This document shows positions 48,007 through 57,599 of a stretch of 64,000 nt of DNA, piece by piece. This DNA comes from Amycolatopsis sp. WQ 127309 (lineage in GTDB: Bacteria; Actinomycetota; Actinomycetes; Mycobacteriales; Pseudonocardiaceae): contig NZ_CP095481.1 in the NCBI RefSeq assembly GCF_023023025.1, positions 9,065,001 through 9,129,000 of the forward strand, given 5' to 3'. The first letter of the stretch is position 1. Each line of letters starts with the position of its first letter. The position numbers and the translations under genes are program-made. Below the pieces are notes generated by a model. The model saw only the letters and a program-made list of their open reading frames with translations. It did no database searches and was not told the DNA's origin.

Positions 48007-48090
48007 CGGGGATCGCTCTCGCCGGGGGAAGGGAGACAACCACCGTAGAAGAACTCGCCGTGACCGGCTAGCCACACAATGGAGTGAACG

Positions 48091-48540
48091 TCAGCCGGGC
48101 CCGGCGGCGTAGGAACGCAGGATTTCCGTGGTGGCGCCCAGAAAACGCGCGACGCTCTCGGCGTGGTCCGGTTCGAGGCCGTCGGTGAGCGCGGTGATCG
48201 CGTCGACGAGCGGTGCCAGCGCGGCCCGGACTTCCGCGCGCGCCGGGTCGGTGACGGTGAGCGTGATCCGGCGCCGGTCGCTCGGGTGCGGGCCGCGGCG
48301 GACGTGCCCGGCGGCTTCGAGGCGGTCGACGAGCACGGTGGCCGACGCCGAGCGGATCCGGAGCGCGTGCGCGAGGTCGACGGTACCCATCGGCCCGCCG
48401 CCCGCCAGGTGCTGCAGGGCCTGCACATCGGTCGGGCCGAGCGCGAGCCGCCGGGCGAGGGCCTGCTGCACGTCGTGCGCGAGCGCCAGGAGTTCCCGCA
48501 GGGCGAGGTTCACCCGCAACGCGACGGAGCTGTCTTCCAC
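48091..48540 (-). CDS. MarR-family transcriptional regulator
   Basis: A 149-residue winged-helix regulator; GTG 48540. The HTH reads GTVDLAHALRIRSASATVLVDRLEAAGHV and the wing HPSDRRRITLTVT, classic MarR. It is divergent from an F420-type reductase and FAD monooxygenase operon, and a large palindromic operator lies 13-60 bp upstream, so it likely represses both directions. Confidence 0.92.
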   Translation of the reverse strand: MEDSSVALRVNLALRELLALAHDVQQALARRLALGPTDVQALQHLAGGGPMGTVDLAHALRIRSASATVLVDRLEAAGHVRRGPHPSDRRRITLTVTDPARAEVRAALAPLVDAITALTDGLEPDHAESVARFLGATTEILRSYAAGPG

Positions 48541-48552
48541 CCGGCCATCCTA

Positions 48553-48599
48553 GGGTCGCTAGACAATCTAGCGAATGTTGCTAGATTGTCTAGCGACCC
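48553..48599. promoter_or_regulatory. Double MarR operator with 19-bp perfect inverted repeat
   Basis: Arms GGGTCGCTAGACAATCTAG (48553-48571) and its exact complement (48581-48599) are separated by 9 bp. Each arm contains its own small palindrome CTAGA-N3-TCTAG. The two sub-sites are 22 bp apart, about two helical turns, suggesting two MarR dimers on the shared divergent promoter. Confidence 0.88.
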
Positions 48600-48616
48600 C
48601 GACGAGAGGCACCTCC

Positions 48617-49060
48617 GTGGACATCCGTGCGATGAACGCCGAAATGGCGGCGAAGCTGAGCGACGCCCCCGCCGAGACGCCGCCCGAAGGCGGGTACGCG
48701 CTGCGCGTGGTCGAGACGCGCGGCCGCAGCACCGGCACGCCGCGCCAGGTCCCGCTCGCAGTGGTCGCCCGGTCCGGGAAGCACTACCTCGTCTCCCCCG
48801 TCCGCGACCGCGACTGGGTGGCCAACCTCGTCGGGACGCCGGAGTGCGCCCTGCTGTCGGCCGACGGACGTCAGGAGTGCCACGCCGAGGAGGCGAGCGG
48901 CGCGGAGGCGGCCGACGTCGTCGGGACGTACCTGGCGGCCATGTCGGTGCCGTGGGCGATCAAGGCGTTCCCCGTCGCGCAGGACGCGACCCCCGCCCAG
49001 ATTCGCGAGCACCTGCCGGCCATGGCGGTCTTCCGCTTGTCGGACAAGGACAATCGATGA
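48617..49060 (+). CDS. Deazaflavin (F420)-dependent nitroreductase-family protein
   Basis: A 147-residue split beta-barrel protein. GTG 48617 has GAGAGG 7 nt upstream. YALRVVETRGRSTGTPRQVPLAVV and GKHYLVSPVRDRDWVANL are the Ddn-type pattern that binds F420. Likely an F420H2-dependent reductase of quinones or other small molecules. It overlaps the next gene (ATGA), giving a MarR-controlled two-gene redox operon. Confidence 0.85.
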   Translation: MDIRAMNAEMAAKLSDAPAETPPEGGYALRVVETRGRSTGTPRQVPLAVVARSGKHYLVSPVRDRDWVANLVGTPECALLSADGRQECHAEEASGAEAADVVGTYLAAMSVPWAIKAFPVAQDATPAQIREHLPAMAVFRLSDKDNR

Positions 49061-50262
49061 GCGTCGCCGTCGTCGGCGGCGGTCCCGGCGGGCTGGTGCT
49101 GGGCTACCTGCTCGCCCGGGCCGGCGTCGAGGTCACCGTCCTCGAGTCCCACGCCGGCTTCGACCGCGACTTCCGCGGCGACTCCCTGCACCCGTACACC
49201 CTCGAACTGCTCGACCGGCTCGGCCTGGCCGCAGATCTCCTCGAACTCGACCACTTCAAGGCGCGTTCGTTCCGCTTCCACACCCCGGGCGGGGTGTACA
49301 GCTGCGCCGACTACGACCGCCTCCCGACGCCGTTCGGCTACGTCGCGCTGATGCCGCAGGTGCGGTTCCTCGACTTCCTCGCCGAACGCGCGGCCGCGCT
49401 GCCGACGTTCACCCTGCGGACGAGCGCCAAGGTCACCGGGCTCCTGGAGGACGACGCCGGGACCGTGACCGGCGTCCGCTACCGGGGCGGCGAGCTGACG
49501 GCGTCGCTCGTCGTCGGCGCCGACGGCCGGTTCTCCACGGTGCGCCGCCTGGCCGGGCTGCCGGCGAAGCCGCTGGGCGCCACGACGGACCTGCTCTGGT
49601 TCCGGCTGCCGCGCTCCCCCGCCGACCCGGGCGACGCCGACCTCGACCTGTACTTCGGGCGCGACGCCTACGTCGGCGTCCTCGGCGGCGTCCACGACTG
49701 GCAGGTCGGTTACAGCATCGAGAAGGGCTCCTACGCCGCGCTGCGCGAAGGCGGTGTCGAGCCGATCCGCGCGTTCCTGCGCGAGCGGGTGCCGTGGCTC
49801 GCCGACCGGGCGCACCTGCTCACCGGCTTCACGCAGACCACGCTGCTGTCGGTCGACATCTCCCGCGTCGACCGCTGGCACCGGCCGGGCCTGCTGCTGC
49901 TCGGCGACGCGGCGCACGTCATCTCCCCGGTCGGCGGCAACGGGATCCTGATGGCGATCCAGGACGCCGTCGCGGCGGCGAACCGGCTGGTCCCGGCGTT
50001 GCGCCGGGGCGAGACCCCGGACCTGGCCGCCGTGCAGGCCGACCGGATCCGGGCGATCGAACGCGTCCAGGCCGACCAGGTGCGCGTCGAACAGCGGTCC
50101 GCCGCGGCCCGCGCCCGCGGCAAGAGCGCGGCACCGCCGGGATTCCTGCGGGCGCTGTTCGCGATCCCGGCGCTGCGCACCCGCGGCGCGCGCAGCAACG
50201 CCTACGGCCCGCACCCGCCGGAACTCGACGAGTCCGTCCTGGCTCAGCGGCTCTCGTCGTAG
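49057..50262 (+). CDS. FAD-dependent aromatic-type monooxygenase (PHBH fold)
   Basis: A 401-residue flavoprotein. MSVAVVGGGPGGLVLGYLLA is the FAD GxGxxG, LVVGADGRFSTVRRLAG the DG motif and LLLGDAAHVISPVGGNG the second FAD GD motif, placing it in the class A hydroxylase group. It has no membrane segment. With the Ddn-like reductase and MarR control it looks like a xenobiotic or antibiotic modifying operon; substrate unknown. Confidence 0.9.
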   Translation: MSVAVVGGGPGGLVLGYLLARAGVEVTVLESHAGFDRDFRGDSLHPYTLELLDRLGLAADLLELDHFKARSFRFHTPGGVYSCADYDRLPTPFGYVALMPQVRFLDFLAERAAALPTFTLRTSAKVTGLLEDDAGTVTGVRYRGGELTASLVVGADGRFSTVRRLAGLPAKPLGATTDLLWFRLPRSPADPGDADLDLYFGRDAYVGVLGGVHDWQVGYSIEKGSYAALREGGVEPIRAFLRERVPWLADRAHLLTGFTQTTLLSVDISRVDRWHRPGLLLLGDAAHVISPVGGNGILMAIQDAVAAANRLVPALRRGETPDLAAVQADRIRAIERVQADQVRVEQRSAAARARGKSAAPPGFLRALFAIPALRTRGARSNAYGPHPPELDESVLAQRLSS

Positions 50263-50693
50263 GACGCCCAGCCGCCCTGGCTCTCGGCCGCGTCGACGTC
50301 GGCGTCCGCCGACGCCGCGTGGGTCATCGCCGCGACCGTCTGCTCGAGCCCCTTCTGGACCTCACCGCCGTCGGCTTCGCGGACGCTGTGCAGCGTGACG
50401 GTGATCTCGGCCGACGCCGCTCCGGCGTCCGCGACGCGCAGTTCGCCGTGGTAGTCGTCCGGGCCCTCGGCACCCCAGGTCAGCGTGCGCGTGGCCGCGT
50501 CCGTGTGCAGCCACGCCTCGCTCTCGACGCGGTGACCGTGCACCTCGGCTTCGACGTGCACGCTCTCGCCACCGGTCGGCTGGGCGACCTTCATCGCCGG
50601 GAAGTAGCGCGGCAGGTTCTCCGGGTGGCTGAGGAAGGAGAACAGCTCGTCGGCGGGCAGGTCGGCGGTCGCGGTGTACCGGTACTCGGTCAT
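50244..50693 (-). CDS. SRPBCC-family (polyketide cyclase/START-like) protein
   Basis: A 149-residue protein with an N-terminal SRPBCC strand-helix (YTATADLPADELFSFLSHPENLPRYFP) and a long beta-sheet ending in an amphipathic helix (VQKGLEQTVAAMT). These bind hydrophobic ligands. GAGGAG precedes ATG 50693. It overlaps the convergent monooxygenase gene by 19 bp. Confidence 0.85.
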   Translation of the reverse strand: MTEYRYTATADLPADELFSFLSHPENLPRYFPAMKVAQPTGGESVHVEAEVHGHRVESEAWLHTDAATRTLTWGAEGPDDYHGELRVADAGAASAEITVTLHSVREADGGEVQKGLEQTVAAMTHAASADADVDAAESQGGWASYDESR

Positions 50694-50799
50694 CGGGGCT
50701 CCTCGGGGGCGTTCGCGGTCCCGGGCGGGTTACCCGCGCGCGGTGCGTCCACACCCCGTGGCGCGATTGACACGGCCACCGGCGGGGAACCCGGATCAC

Positions 50800-51225
50800 A
50801 TGACGCCCATCGAACCCGCGGCCCCGGTGCCGAAACCCGGACCGGCCCCCGTGCAGGGCATCGGCATGCTGATCGGCCTGCTGTTCCTCGTGCTCGGCGC
50901 GTGCGAGCTGATCCCGGGGGTCACCGCCGACAACCAGCTGTTCGGCGTGTTCGCCGTGTCCGGGGTGTGGACGCTCGTGCACCTGCTGACCGGCGCCGCC
51001 GCCGTGTTCTGCACCCGGTCCGCCGGGCTGGCGAGCCGGTTCCTGCTCGTGGGCGGGATCTGTTACGTCGTACTGGGGATCGCCGGCCTGTTCCCGCTGC
51101 CCGACGCCGTCACCGACGTCATGCCGATGAACGGCGCCGGCGTCTGCCTCGCACTGGGGTTCGGCACGGCGATGGTCATCCTCGGAGCGGGCTGGCTCCG
51201 GTACGCACCGCCGGGCGAGCGGTGA
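50800..51225 (+). CDS. DUF4383 small membrane protein
   Basis: A 141-residue protein with about four TM segments (IGMLIGLLFLVLGACELI, VWTLVHLLTGAAAV, FLLVGGICYVVLGIAGLF, GVCLALGFGTAMVILGAGW), as in the actinobacterial DUF4383 family of unknown function. ATG 50800 is the first plausible start after the intergenic region. Overlaps the convergent glycosyltransferase gene by 50 bp. Confidence 0.8.
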   Translation: MTPIEPAAPVPKPGPAPVQGIGMLIGLLFLVLGACELIPGVTADNQLFGVFAVSGVWTLVHLLTGAAAVFCTRSAGLASRFLLVGGICYVVLGIAGLFPLPDAVTDVMPMNGAGVCLALGFGTAMVILGAGWLRYAPPGER

Positions 51226-52414
51226 GGAACTCCGGGCCCGGGAACCGCATCAGCACCGCGGCGAGCAGCAGCGAAAGTCCGAAGAGGACATAGCCGTTCC
51301 CGGTCAGCTGCTGGACGAAGGTCCAGTGGCGCTCGACCTGCTCCCCGCGGGGCCACCACCACTGCGGGCCCGCGACGAACAGGACCGCGCCCACCCCGGC
51401 GAACACCGCGAAGCCACGGCGCCGGGTGCGGCGCGCCAGCTCCGCCCAGCCGAGCAGCACGACCACGGCCCACACCCAGTGGTGCGTCCAGGAGATCGGC
51501 GAGACGAGCAGGCCGCCGACGGCGTTGACACCGAGCGCGATGGTGCGCTCCCCCGCGGCCAGCGCGCGTCGCACGCCCCACGCCGTCAGCACGAGCACCA
51601 CCGCCACCAGGACCAGCCACCACCCGGTCCGCGCGTCGGCCGGCACGCCGAGCCGGGCCAGCAGCCCCAGCAGCGACTGGTTGCCGGCGTAGGTCGGCTC
51701 GCCGACGCGGCCGGTGTCCCAGAGCGCGCCCGTCCAGTACCGGACCGAGTCGGCGCCGGCGAGCAGGAAGCCCAGCGCCGTCGCGGCCAGGAACGTCACG
51801 ACGGCGGTCACCGCGGCGCGGGTGTCGCGGCGCAGCAGGAAGTACAGCAGGAACACCGCCGGGGTCAGCTTCACCGCGGCGGCGATGCCGATCAGCAGGC
51901 CGCGCGGCCACTTCGGGGTGTCCACCAGGACGTCGAGCACGACGAGGGCGAGCAGCAGCAGGTCGATCTGGCCCGCGTAGACCGTGCGCAGGACCGGTTC
52001 GAGCACCTCGGCGAGCAGCAGCACGGCCGTGATCCGGCGCCAGCCGCGCAGCCCCGGTGGCAGCACGCCGAGCGCGCCCAGCACCGTCGAGAGGACCACG
52101 GCCAGCAGGCCGAGCGTGAGCAGCGTCAGCAGGAGGCAGGCGAGCCAGTACGGCAGGACCGTGAGCGGCGTCAGCACGATCGCCGCGAACGGCGGGTAGG
52201 TGAACAGCAGGAACTGCCCGTCCTGGGTCCGCGGCAGCGTGCCGTAGAGGGCGTCGCCGTGCAGCAGCGCCGCCGAGCCCAGCCGGTAGACGTCCAGGTC
52301 GACGCGGTACGCGGGGAACCGCAACCGGCCGCCGGTGACCGACACCAGCAGTGGCACCAGCAGGAGCAGCTGCGCCCCCAGCAGCACGTACTTGTTCCCC
52401 AGCCACCGCCGCAC
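51176..52414 (-). CDS. GT87/DUF2029-type polyprenyl-phosphate-mannose mannosyltransferase-like membrane protein
   Basis: A 412-residue polytopic membrane protein with about ten TM segments; GTG 52414. The early loop YRVDLDVYRLGSAAL, then FLLFTYPPFAAIVLTPL and a later YAGNQSLLGLLARL match actinobacterial alpha-mannosyltransferases of GT87, which use lipid-linked mannose outside the membrane. Role here in cell-envelope glycan or lipoglycan assembly is inferred. Confidence 0.88.
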   Translation of the reverse strand: MRRWLGNKYVLLGAQLLLLVPLLVSVTGGRLRFPAYRVDLDVYRLGSAALLHGDALYGTLPRTQDGQFLLFTYPPFAAIVLTPLTVLPYWLACLLLTLLTLGLLAVVLSTVLGALGVLPPGLRGWRRITAVLLLAEVLEPVLRTVYAGQIDLLLLALVVLDVLVDTPKWPRGLLIGIAAAVKLTPAVFLLYFLLRRDTRAAVTAVVTFLAATALGFLLAGADSVRYWTGALWDTGRVGEPTYAGNQSLLGLLARLGVPADARTGWWLVLVAVVLVLTAWGVRRALAAGERTIALGVNAVGGLLVSPISWTHHWVWAVVVLLGWAELARRTRRRGFAVFAGVGAVLFVAGPQWWWPRGEQVERHWTFVQQLTGNGYVLFGLSLLLAAVLMRFPGPEFLTARPAVRTGASPLRG

Positions 52415-52540
52415 CCCGCTCCCCCTTCGTCTCTCCCCGCATTCTGGCGGTTCCCCGGGACTGCGCCATCCGGGTATCCCCCGGATGCACCCCGGGGAAA
52501 TCCGGTTGCCGAGCGTGAGCGAACCGGCCAACCTGGGCCG

Positions 52541-52765
52541 ATGGGCATTCCGGGCGGCTTCGCCTACGACGTCGACGAGCGCGGCACCGTGACGATCACC
52601 CACCACGGCCGTCCCGCCGGCACCCTCCGCGGCGGCGCCGCGGCGCGTTTCCTGGCGGCGGTCGAGAAGGACGACCCGCAGCTGGTCATGGCGAAAGCGA
52701 CGGGCAACTACAAGCACGGCAACGAACGGCAGGCCCGCAACCACGCGCGCAACCGGGGCCGTTGA
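52541..52765 (+). CDS. Small conserved hypothetical protein with basic tail
   Basis: A 74-residue protein, starting MGIPGGFAYDVDERGTVTI and ending in a very basic RQARNHARNRGR tail. The middle (HHGRPAGTLRGGAAARFLAAV) looks like a short beta-turn-beta-helix fold found in many actinomycetes, with no known function. The basic tail suggests nucleic-acid contact. A second copy of this tail occurs 260 bp downstream. Confidence 0.65.
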   Translation: MGIPGGFAYDVDERGTVTITHHGRPAGTLRGGAAARFLAAVEKDDPQLVMAKATGNYKHGNERQARNHARNRGR

Positions 52766-52803
52766 TCCGGCCGCCGGGCCGGACAGGCCGCTGATGTGAC
52801 GCA

Positions 52804-53022
52804 GTGTCCGCGGAGGTGAACTACCTCCTCGTCCGGGCCGTGCGAGAACGCGGTTCCGGGGATGTGCTCCCGTGTTCGTGGCGGTGGACGGCCTCCTCGC
52901 CGGCGGATCTTCCGCCGCGGCGACGCCAAGGCCACTGGCCTGGAGGCGCTGCGCCGAGCTGTCCGAAGCGCCGTCACAACCAGCGGCAGGCCCGCAACCA
53001 CGCACGCAACCGGGGCCGTTGA
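52804..53022 (+). pseudogene. Decayed duplicate of the small basic-tail gene
   Basis: The last 13-14 codons (QRQARNHARNRGR and stop, ending 53022) nearly match the end of the gene at 52541-52765, including nucleotides. The preceding region no longer reads as a homologue in one frame, although pieces such as GDAKATGLEALRRAV appear in another. This suggests a tandem duplicate that lost its body. Confidence 0.5.
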
Positions 53023-53089
53023 CGGGTCACCGGGATTTCCGCCCCGTTCGGCGTAACCCCACCAGACGGATGGGCTAACATCGGCCACC

Positions 53090-54211
53090 GTGCCGAAGAC
53101 CTCGCCAAAGATTCACGCCGACCCGAACATCGGTTTCGCTTGGCTGAGGATGATCGGCGCGATCACCGTGATCGTCGATCACAGCATGCCGCTGCTGCAC
53201 CCGGACCGGCTGACGATCTTCCCCGCGTCCTGGCACATGTCGCCGGGCTACATCGCGCTGATGGGGTTCTTCGCGATGAGCGGCTACCAGATCCAGGACA
53301 GCTGGGCGCGCGACCCGTCGTGGTGGCGCTTCTCCGCGCGGCGGCTGCTGCGGATCATGCCGCCGCTGGTCGTGGTGCTGCTGGTGACCGTGTTCGTCAT
53401 CGGTCCGCTGGTGACGACCTGGCCGGCGCACGACTACTGGACGCACATCCAGACCTGGCGCTACCTCGTCGGCACGACCGTCCTGTTCTACATGCAGCAC
53501 GAGCTGCCCGGGGTGTTCAGCGGCAACCCGTACCCGTTCTCCGTCAACGGCGCGCTCTGGACGCTGCCGATGGAGCTGCTCGGGTACGCGCTGGTCCTCG
53601 TCGTGGGCATCATCATCCTGATCGGGATGCCGCGCTGGTTCCTGTTCCTCGTCCTCGGCGGCATGGTCTACACGGACACGGTGCTGCACGCGACGTTCGA
53701 GCAGCACGGCCTGGGCGGCTCGCTGCTGGTCGTGCCGATCGGGTCGACGGTGTCGTTCCTGGTCCCGTTCGTGATCGGCGTGATCCTGCACAGCTACCGC
53801 GGCAAGATCCCGTTCCGGCCGCTGTACGCGTGGATCCTGTTCGCCGCCTACCTCGGCCTGAGCCAGACGCCGGCGAGCCGGTACGCGCTGGCGCTCAGCG
53901 CGGCCTACGGCGCGATCACCCTGGCGATGCACTGGCCGAAGCGGCTGGAGGCGGCCGGGCCGTGGGTCTACGGCAGCTACGGCACCTACATCTGGGGCTT
54001 CCCGATCCAGCAGCTGTTCATCTTCGCCGGGGTGCGGGAGGTGTGGCTGCTGATCCTGCTGGCGCTGCCGAGCGCCTACGTCGTCGGGCAGCTGTCCTGG
54101 AGCTACGTCGAGAAACCGACCCAACGACTGCGGCGGCACCTGCGCGCGCCCGCGCCCAAGCGGCCCGCGGTCCCGCCGCCGGTGCCCACGAGGGCTCGCC
54201 AGCTCCACTGA
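53090..54211 (+). CDS. Acyltransferase family 3 membrane protein
   Basis: A 373-residue membrane acyltransferase with about ten TM segments; GTG 53090. The N-terminal FAWLRMIGAITVIVDHSMPL (R and catalytic His) and GFFAMSGYQI then RFSARRLLRIMPPL are the PF01757 pattern; the C-terminus carries WSYVEKPTQRL. Such enzymes O-acylate sugars of surface polysaccharides, lipids or macrolides. Substrate unknown; an independent envelope role is most likely. Confidence 0.9.
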   Translation: MPKTSPKIHADPNIGFAWLRMIGAITVIVDHSMPLLHPDRLTIFPASWHMSPGYIALMGFFAMSGYQIQDSWARDPSWWRFSARRLLRIMPPLVVVLLVTVFVIGPLVTTWPAHDYWTHIQTWRYLVGTTVLFYMQHELPGVFSGNPYPFSVNGALWTLPMELLGYALVLVVGIIILIGMPRWFLFLVLGGMVYTDTVLHATFEQHGLGGSLLVVPIGSTVSFLVPFVIGVILHSYRGKIPFRPLYAWILFAAYLGLSQTPASRYALALSAAYGAITLAMHWPKRLEAAGPWVYGSYGTYIWGFPIQQLFIFAGVREVWLLILLALPSAYVVGQLSWSYVEKPTQRLRRHLRAPAPKRPAVPPPVPTRARQLH

Positions 54212-54230
54212 TACCCGGCATGCTGGCTGC

Positions 54231-55436
54231 GTGGCCTACGACGTGCAGAAGATCCGCGAGCACTTCCCCGCGCTGACCGAAGGCGCCGCCCACTTCGACG
54301 GACCGGGCGGGTCCCAGGTCCCCGACGTCGTCGGCGAGGCGGTGGCCGGGACGCTGTGTTCGGCGATCGCCAACCGCGGCTTCGTCACCCCCGCCGAACG
54401 GCGCGCCTCCGACGTCGTCGCCCGGGCCCGCCAGGCCGTGGCCGACCTGCTCGCCGCGTCCTCCGACGGCGTCGTCTTCGGCCGGAGCATGACGCAGCTG
54501 ACCTACGACTTCGCCCGCACGCTGGCCAAGAACTGGGGCCCCGGCGACGAAGTCGTCGTCACCCGGCTCGACCACGACGCGAACATCCGCCCCTGGGTGC
54601 AGGCCGCCGAGGCCGTCGGCGCGACCGTGCGCTGGGCGGACTTCGACCCCGCGACCGGGGTGCTCGCGACGGACGCCGTCGCCGGGCTGCTGTCGGAGCG
54701 GACCCGGCTCGTCGCGGTCACCGCCGCGTCCAACCTGCTCGGCACCCGGCCGGACGTGCCCGCGATCGCGGCGGCCGTGCACGACGCCGGCGCGTTGCTC
54801 TACCTCGACGGCGTCCACCTGACCCCGCACGCGATCGTCGACGTCGCCGCGCTGGGCGCGGACTTCTACGCCTGCTCGCCGTACAAGTTCCTGGGCCCGC
54901 ACCTCGGGGTGGTCGCCGCCGCGCCGGCGTTGCTGGAGACGCTGCACCCGGACAAGCTGCTGCCTTCGACGAACGTCGTCCCGGAGCGCTTCGAGCTGGG
55001 CACCCTCCCGTACGAGCTGCTGGCCGGGACGACGGCGGCCATCGACTTCCTCTCGAACCTCGTCGAGGGCCCCGGCCTGCGCCGCGATCGGCTCGCCCGG
55101 TCGCTGAAGGCGTTGGAGGAGCACGAAAACCTGCTGCTCACGCGCCTGGAAACAGGCCTGGCCGCCATTCCCGGCGTCACCCGGTACGGCGCGCCGGACC
55201 GGAACCGCACGCCGACCGTGCTGTTCACGGTCGAGGGCGTCGCCCCGACGGCGGCGTACGGCTTCCTGGCGGAACAAGGCGTCAACGCACCCGCGGGCAC
55301 CTTCTACGCGATCGAGACCGCCCGGCACCTCGGGATCGACGACGTCGGCGCGGTCCGGGCCGGGATCGCCCCGTACACCACGGAAACCGACGTCGACCGC
55401 CTCGTGGCGGGGGTCGCCGCCCTCGCCGTCGGCTGA
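54231..55436 (+). CDS. Cysteine desulfurase-like class V aminotransferase
   Basis: A 401-residue PLP enzyme; GTG 54231. Motifs: FDGPGGSQVP near the start, TRLDHDANIRPW, LYLDGVHLTPHAIVDV (Asp and His near PLP) and the Lys in CSPYKFLGPHLG. It belongs to the SufS/CsdA-like group annotated as cysteine desulfurase-like, and the active-site Cys loop of true SufS is not evident, so activity on cysteine is doubtful. A perfect hairpin terminator follows the stop. Confidence 0.88.
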   Translation: MAYDVQKIREHFPALTEGAAHFDGPGGSQVPDVVGEAVAGTLCSAIANRGFVTPAERRASDVVARARQAVADLLAASSDGVVFGRSMTQLTYDFARTLAKNWGPGDEVVVTRLDHDANIRPWVQAAEAVGATVRWADFDPATGVLATDAVAGLLSERTRLVAVTAASNLLGTRPDVPAIAAAVHDAGALLYLDGVHLTPHAIVDVAALGADFYACSPYKFLGPHLGVVAAAPALLETLHPDKLLPSTNVVPERFELGTLPYELLAGTTAAIDFLSNLVEGPGLRRDRLARSLKALEEHENLLLTRLETGLAAIPGVTRYGAPDRNRTPTVLFTVEGVAPTAAYGFLAEQGVNAPAGTFYAIETARHLGIDDVGAVRAGIAPYTTETDVDRLVAGVAALAVG

Positions 55437-55437
55437 G

Positions 55438-55483
55438 GTCGTGAGTGCGTAACAGCGGTTTAACACTGTTACGCACTCACGAC
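55438..55483. terminator. Bidirectional hairpin terminator
   Basis: Perfect 18-bp arms (GTCGTGAGTGCGTAACAG and its complement) enclose a 10-nt loop. It sits exactly between two convergent genes ending at 55436 and 55486, so it can stop both. No T tract follows. Confidence 0.82.
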
Positions 55484-55485
55484 CG

Positions 55486-57432
55486 TTACGGCGCCGGGGC
55501 GTAACCGGACGGGCGGGCCGTGAAGGTGCCACGGCCTTGCGTCCGGCTGCGCAGCCGGTTCGCGTAGCCGAACAGCTCCGCGAGCGGCACGGTGGCCGTG
55601 ACCACCGCGGTGCCGGACCGCACGGCCGAGCCGGCCACCCGGCCCCGGCGCGCCGCGAGGTCGCCGAGCACGCCGCCGACGACGTCGTCCGGCACCGTCA
55701 CGACCACTGACGCGACCGGCTCCAGCAGCCGCATCTCGCTGGCACGCAACGCTTCCCGCAGCCCGAACCGGCCCGCCGCGCGGAACGCCAGCTCCGACGA
55801 GTCCTTCACGTGCGTGGCGCCGTCGACCAGCGTGACGCGCACGCCGGTCACCGGGTGCCCGCCCAGCGGACCCTCGGCCAGGGCGTCGCGGCAGCCGGCT
55901 TCGACCGCGCGCACGTACTCGCGCGGCACCCGCCCGCCGACGATCGCCGACGCGAACTCGAACCCCTCGTCGAGCGGTTCGACGTCCAGCACGACGTGGG
56001 CGAACTGCCCGGCGCCGCCGTCCTGCTTGACGTGCCGGTAGACCAGCCCCGACACCCCGCGCACGACGGTCTCCCGGTAGGCGACCTCCGGGCGCCCGAC
56101 CGCGACTTCGAGGCCGCGCGTCAGCCGCAGCTTCTCCACCGCGACCTCCAGGTGCAGCTCGCCCAGCCCCGACAACAGCGTCTGGGCGGTCTCCGGGTCG
56201 GTCCGCACGACCAGCGACGGGTCCTCCTCGGCCAGCCGCGCCAACGCCGAGGCCAGCCGCTCGCCGTCGGCCGACCGGCGCGCCTCGACGGCCACCGAGA
56301 CCACCGGGTCCGCCGCCACCGGCGGTTCCAGCAGCACGGGGTCGCCCGGCACGCACAGCGTGGCGCCGACGCGGGCCGCCTTCGGCCCGGCCAGCGCGAC
56401 GATGTCGCCGGCCACCGCGGTCTCCACTTCGGCGTGCCGATCGGCCTGGACGCGCAGGATGCGCGCGATCCGTTCCGTGCGCCCGGTTCCGGCGTCCAGC
56501 ACCTGCTCCCCCTTCCGCAGCGTTCCCGAGTAGACCCGGACCGACGTCAGCCGGCCGGTGGCCGTCGCGACGACCTTGAACACCAGCGCGGCCAGCGGCG
56601 CCGCCGGGTCGGCCGGCCGGTCACCACGCACCGGCGTGACGTCCGCCGGTGACGGCAGGTAGGCCACGACGGCGTCGAGCAGCGGCTCGATCCCGCGGTC
56701 GCGGTAGGCCGAGCCGCACAGCACCACGAGACCGTCGCCGGTGCGGGTCAGGTCGCGCAGGGCCTTCTCGAGGGTCTCCGCCGAGACGGTCCCGGTGGCG
56801 CAGAACTCGTCCAGTGCCAACGGGTGCAGCTCGGCGACGGCCTCCTCCAGCTCCCGGCGCCGTCGTCGTGCCTCGGCCGAGGCGCCCGCCGGCAGGTGCA
56901 CGAGATCGACGACGCCGGTGAAGCCGTCCTCGCGCCCGATCGGCAGCTGCACGACCAGCGGCGCCGGGTGCAGGCGACGCCGGATCGACTCGACGGCGGC
57001 GTCGAGGTCGGCGCCCGCGCGGTCCAGCTTGTTGACGAACGCGATCCGCGGCACGCCGTGCCGATCCGCTTGGCGCCACACGGTTTCGCTCTGCGGCTCG
57101 ACGCCCGCGACGGCGTCGAACACGGCGATGGCGCCGTCGAGCACCCGCAGCGAGCGCTCGACCTCGTCGGTGAAGTCGACGTGGCCGGGCGTGTCGATGA
57201 GGGTGAGGCGGTGGCCGGCCCACGCGCAGCTCACGGCCGCGGCGAAGATGGTGATGCCGCGGTCGCGTTCCTGCGGGTCGAAGTCGGTGACGGTGGTGCC
57301 GTCGTGGACCTCGCCCGTCCGGTGGATGACGCCGGTGCGGTGCAGGATCCGTTCGGTGACGGTGGTCTTGCCGGCGTCGACGTGGGCGAGGATGCCGAGG
57401 TTGCGGACGTTGTTCAAGTTCGAGGTGCGCAC
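55486..57432 (-). CDS. Elongation factor G paralogue (EF-G-like translational GTPase)
   Basis: A 648-residue GTPase, slightly shorter than EF-G (about 700). GTG 57432 follows AAAAGGA. G1 AHVDAGKTT, switch region ERDRGITI, G3 [12 protein letters not shown] and G4 NKLD are intact; domains II-V follow with [17 protein letters not shown] and a domain IV loop ([16 protein letters not shown]). It is closer to EF-G than to TetM by the switch region. It may be a ribosome-protection or stress variant. A small leader ORF precedes it. Confidence 0.92.
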   Translation of the reverse strand: MRTSNLNNVRNLGILAHVDAGKTTVTERILHRTGVIHRTGEVHDGTTVTDFDPQERDRGITIFAAAVSCAWAGHRLTLIDTPGHVDFTDEVERSLRVLDGAIAVFDAVAGVEPQSETVWRQADRHGVPRIAFVNKLDRAGADLDAAVESIRRRLHPAPLVVQLPIGREDGFTGVVDLVHLPAGASAEARRRRRELEEAVAELHPLALDEFCATGTVSAETLEKALRDLTRTGDGLVVLCGSAYRDRGIEPLLDAVVAYLPSPADVTPVRGDRPADPAAPLAALVFKVVATATGRLTSVRVYSGTLRKGEQVLDAGTGRTERIARILRVQADRHAEVETAVAGDIVALAGPKAARVGATLCVPGDPVLLEPPVAADPVVSVAVEARRSADGERLASALARLAEEDPSLVVRTDPETAQTLLSGLGELHLEVAVEKLRLTRGLEVAVGRPEVAYRETVVRGVSGLVYRHVKQDGGAGQFAHVVLDVEPLDEGFEFASAIVGGRVPREYVRAVEAGCRDALAEGPLGGHPVTGVRVTLVDGATHVKDSSELAFRAAGRFGLREALRASEMRLLEPVASVVVTVPDDVVGGVLGDLAARRGRVAGSAVRSGTAVVTATVPLAELFGYANRLRSRTQGRGTFTARPSGYAPAP

Positions 57433-57515
57433 GGTGCGGTCCTTTTGCGGAAGATCCGGTTCAGGGCAGCGCGATTCCGCGTGACTGTCCACAAAGGTGT
57501 GTCACGGGTCCGGTG

Positions 57516-57599
57516 TCAGCCGCGCGGCCGGCACCGCGGGCCCGAAGACACCAGGATCACCTCGAAGCGCGAACGGGAGACGGCGATGCGCGGACGCAT
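57516..57599 (-). CDS. Putative 27-residue leader peptide upstream of the EF-G paralogue
   Basis: ATG 57599 has a strong GAGAGGAGA site 4-5 nt upstream. The frame encodes MRPRIAVSRSRFEVILVSSG and seven further residues, then TGA, 83 nt before the EF-G-like GTG. A translated leader in front of a ribosome-acting GTPase suggests control by ribosome stalling or attenuation, as known for several ribosome-protection genes. Expression is not shown. Confidence 0.5.
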   Translation of the reverse strand: MRPRIAVSRSRFEVILVSSGPRCRPRG

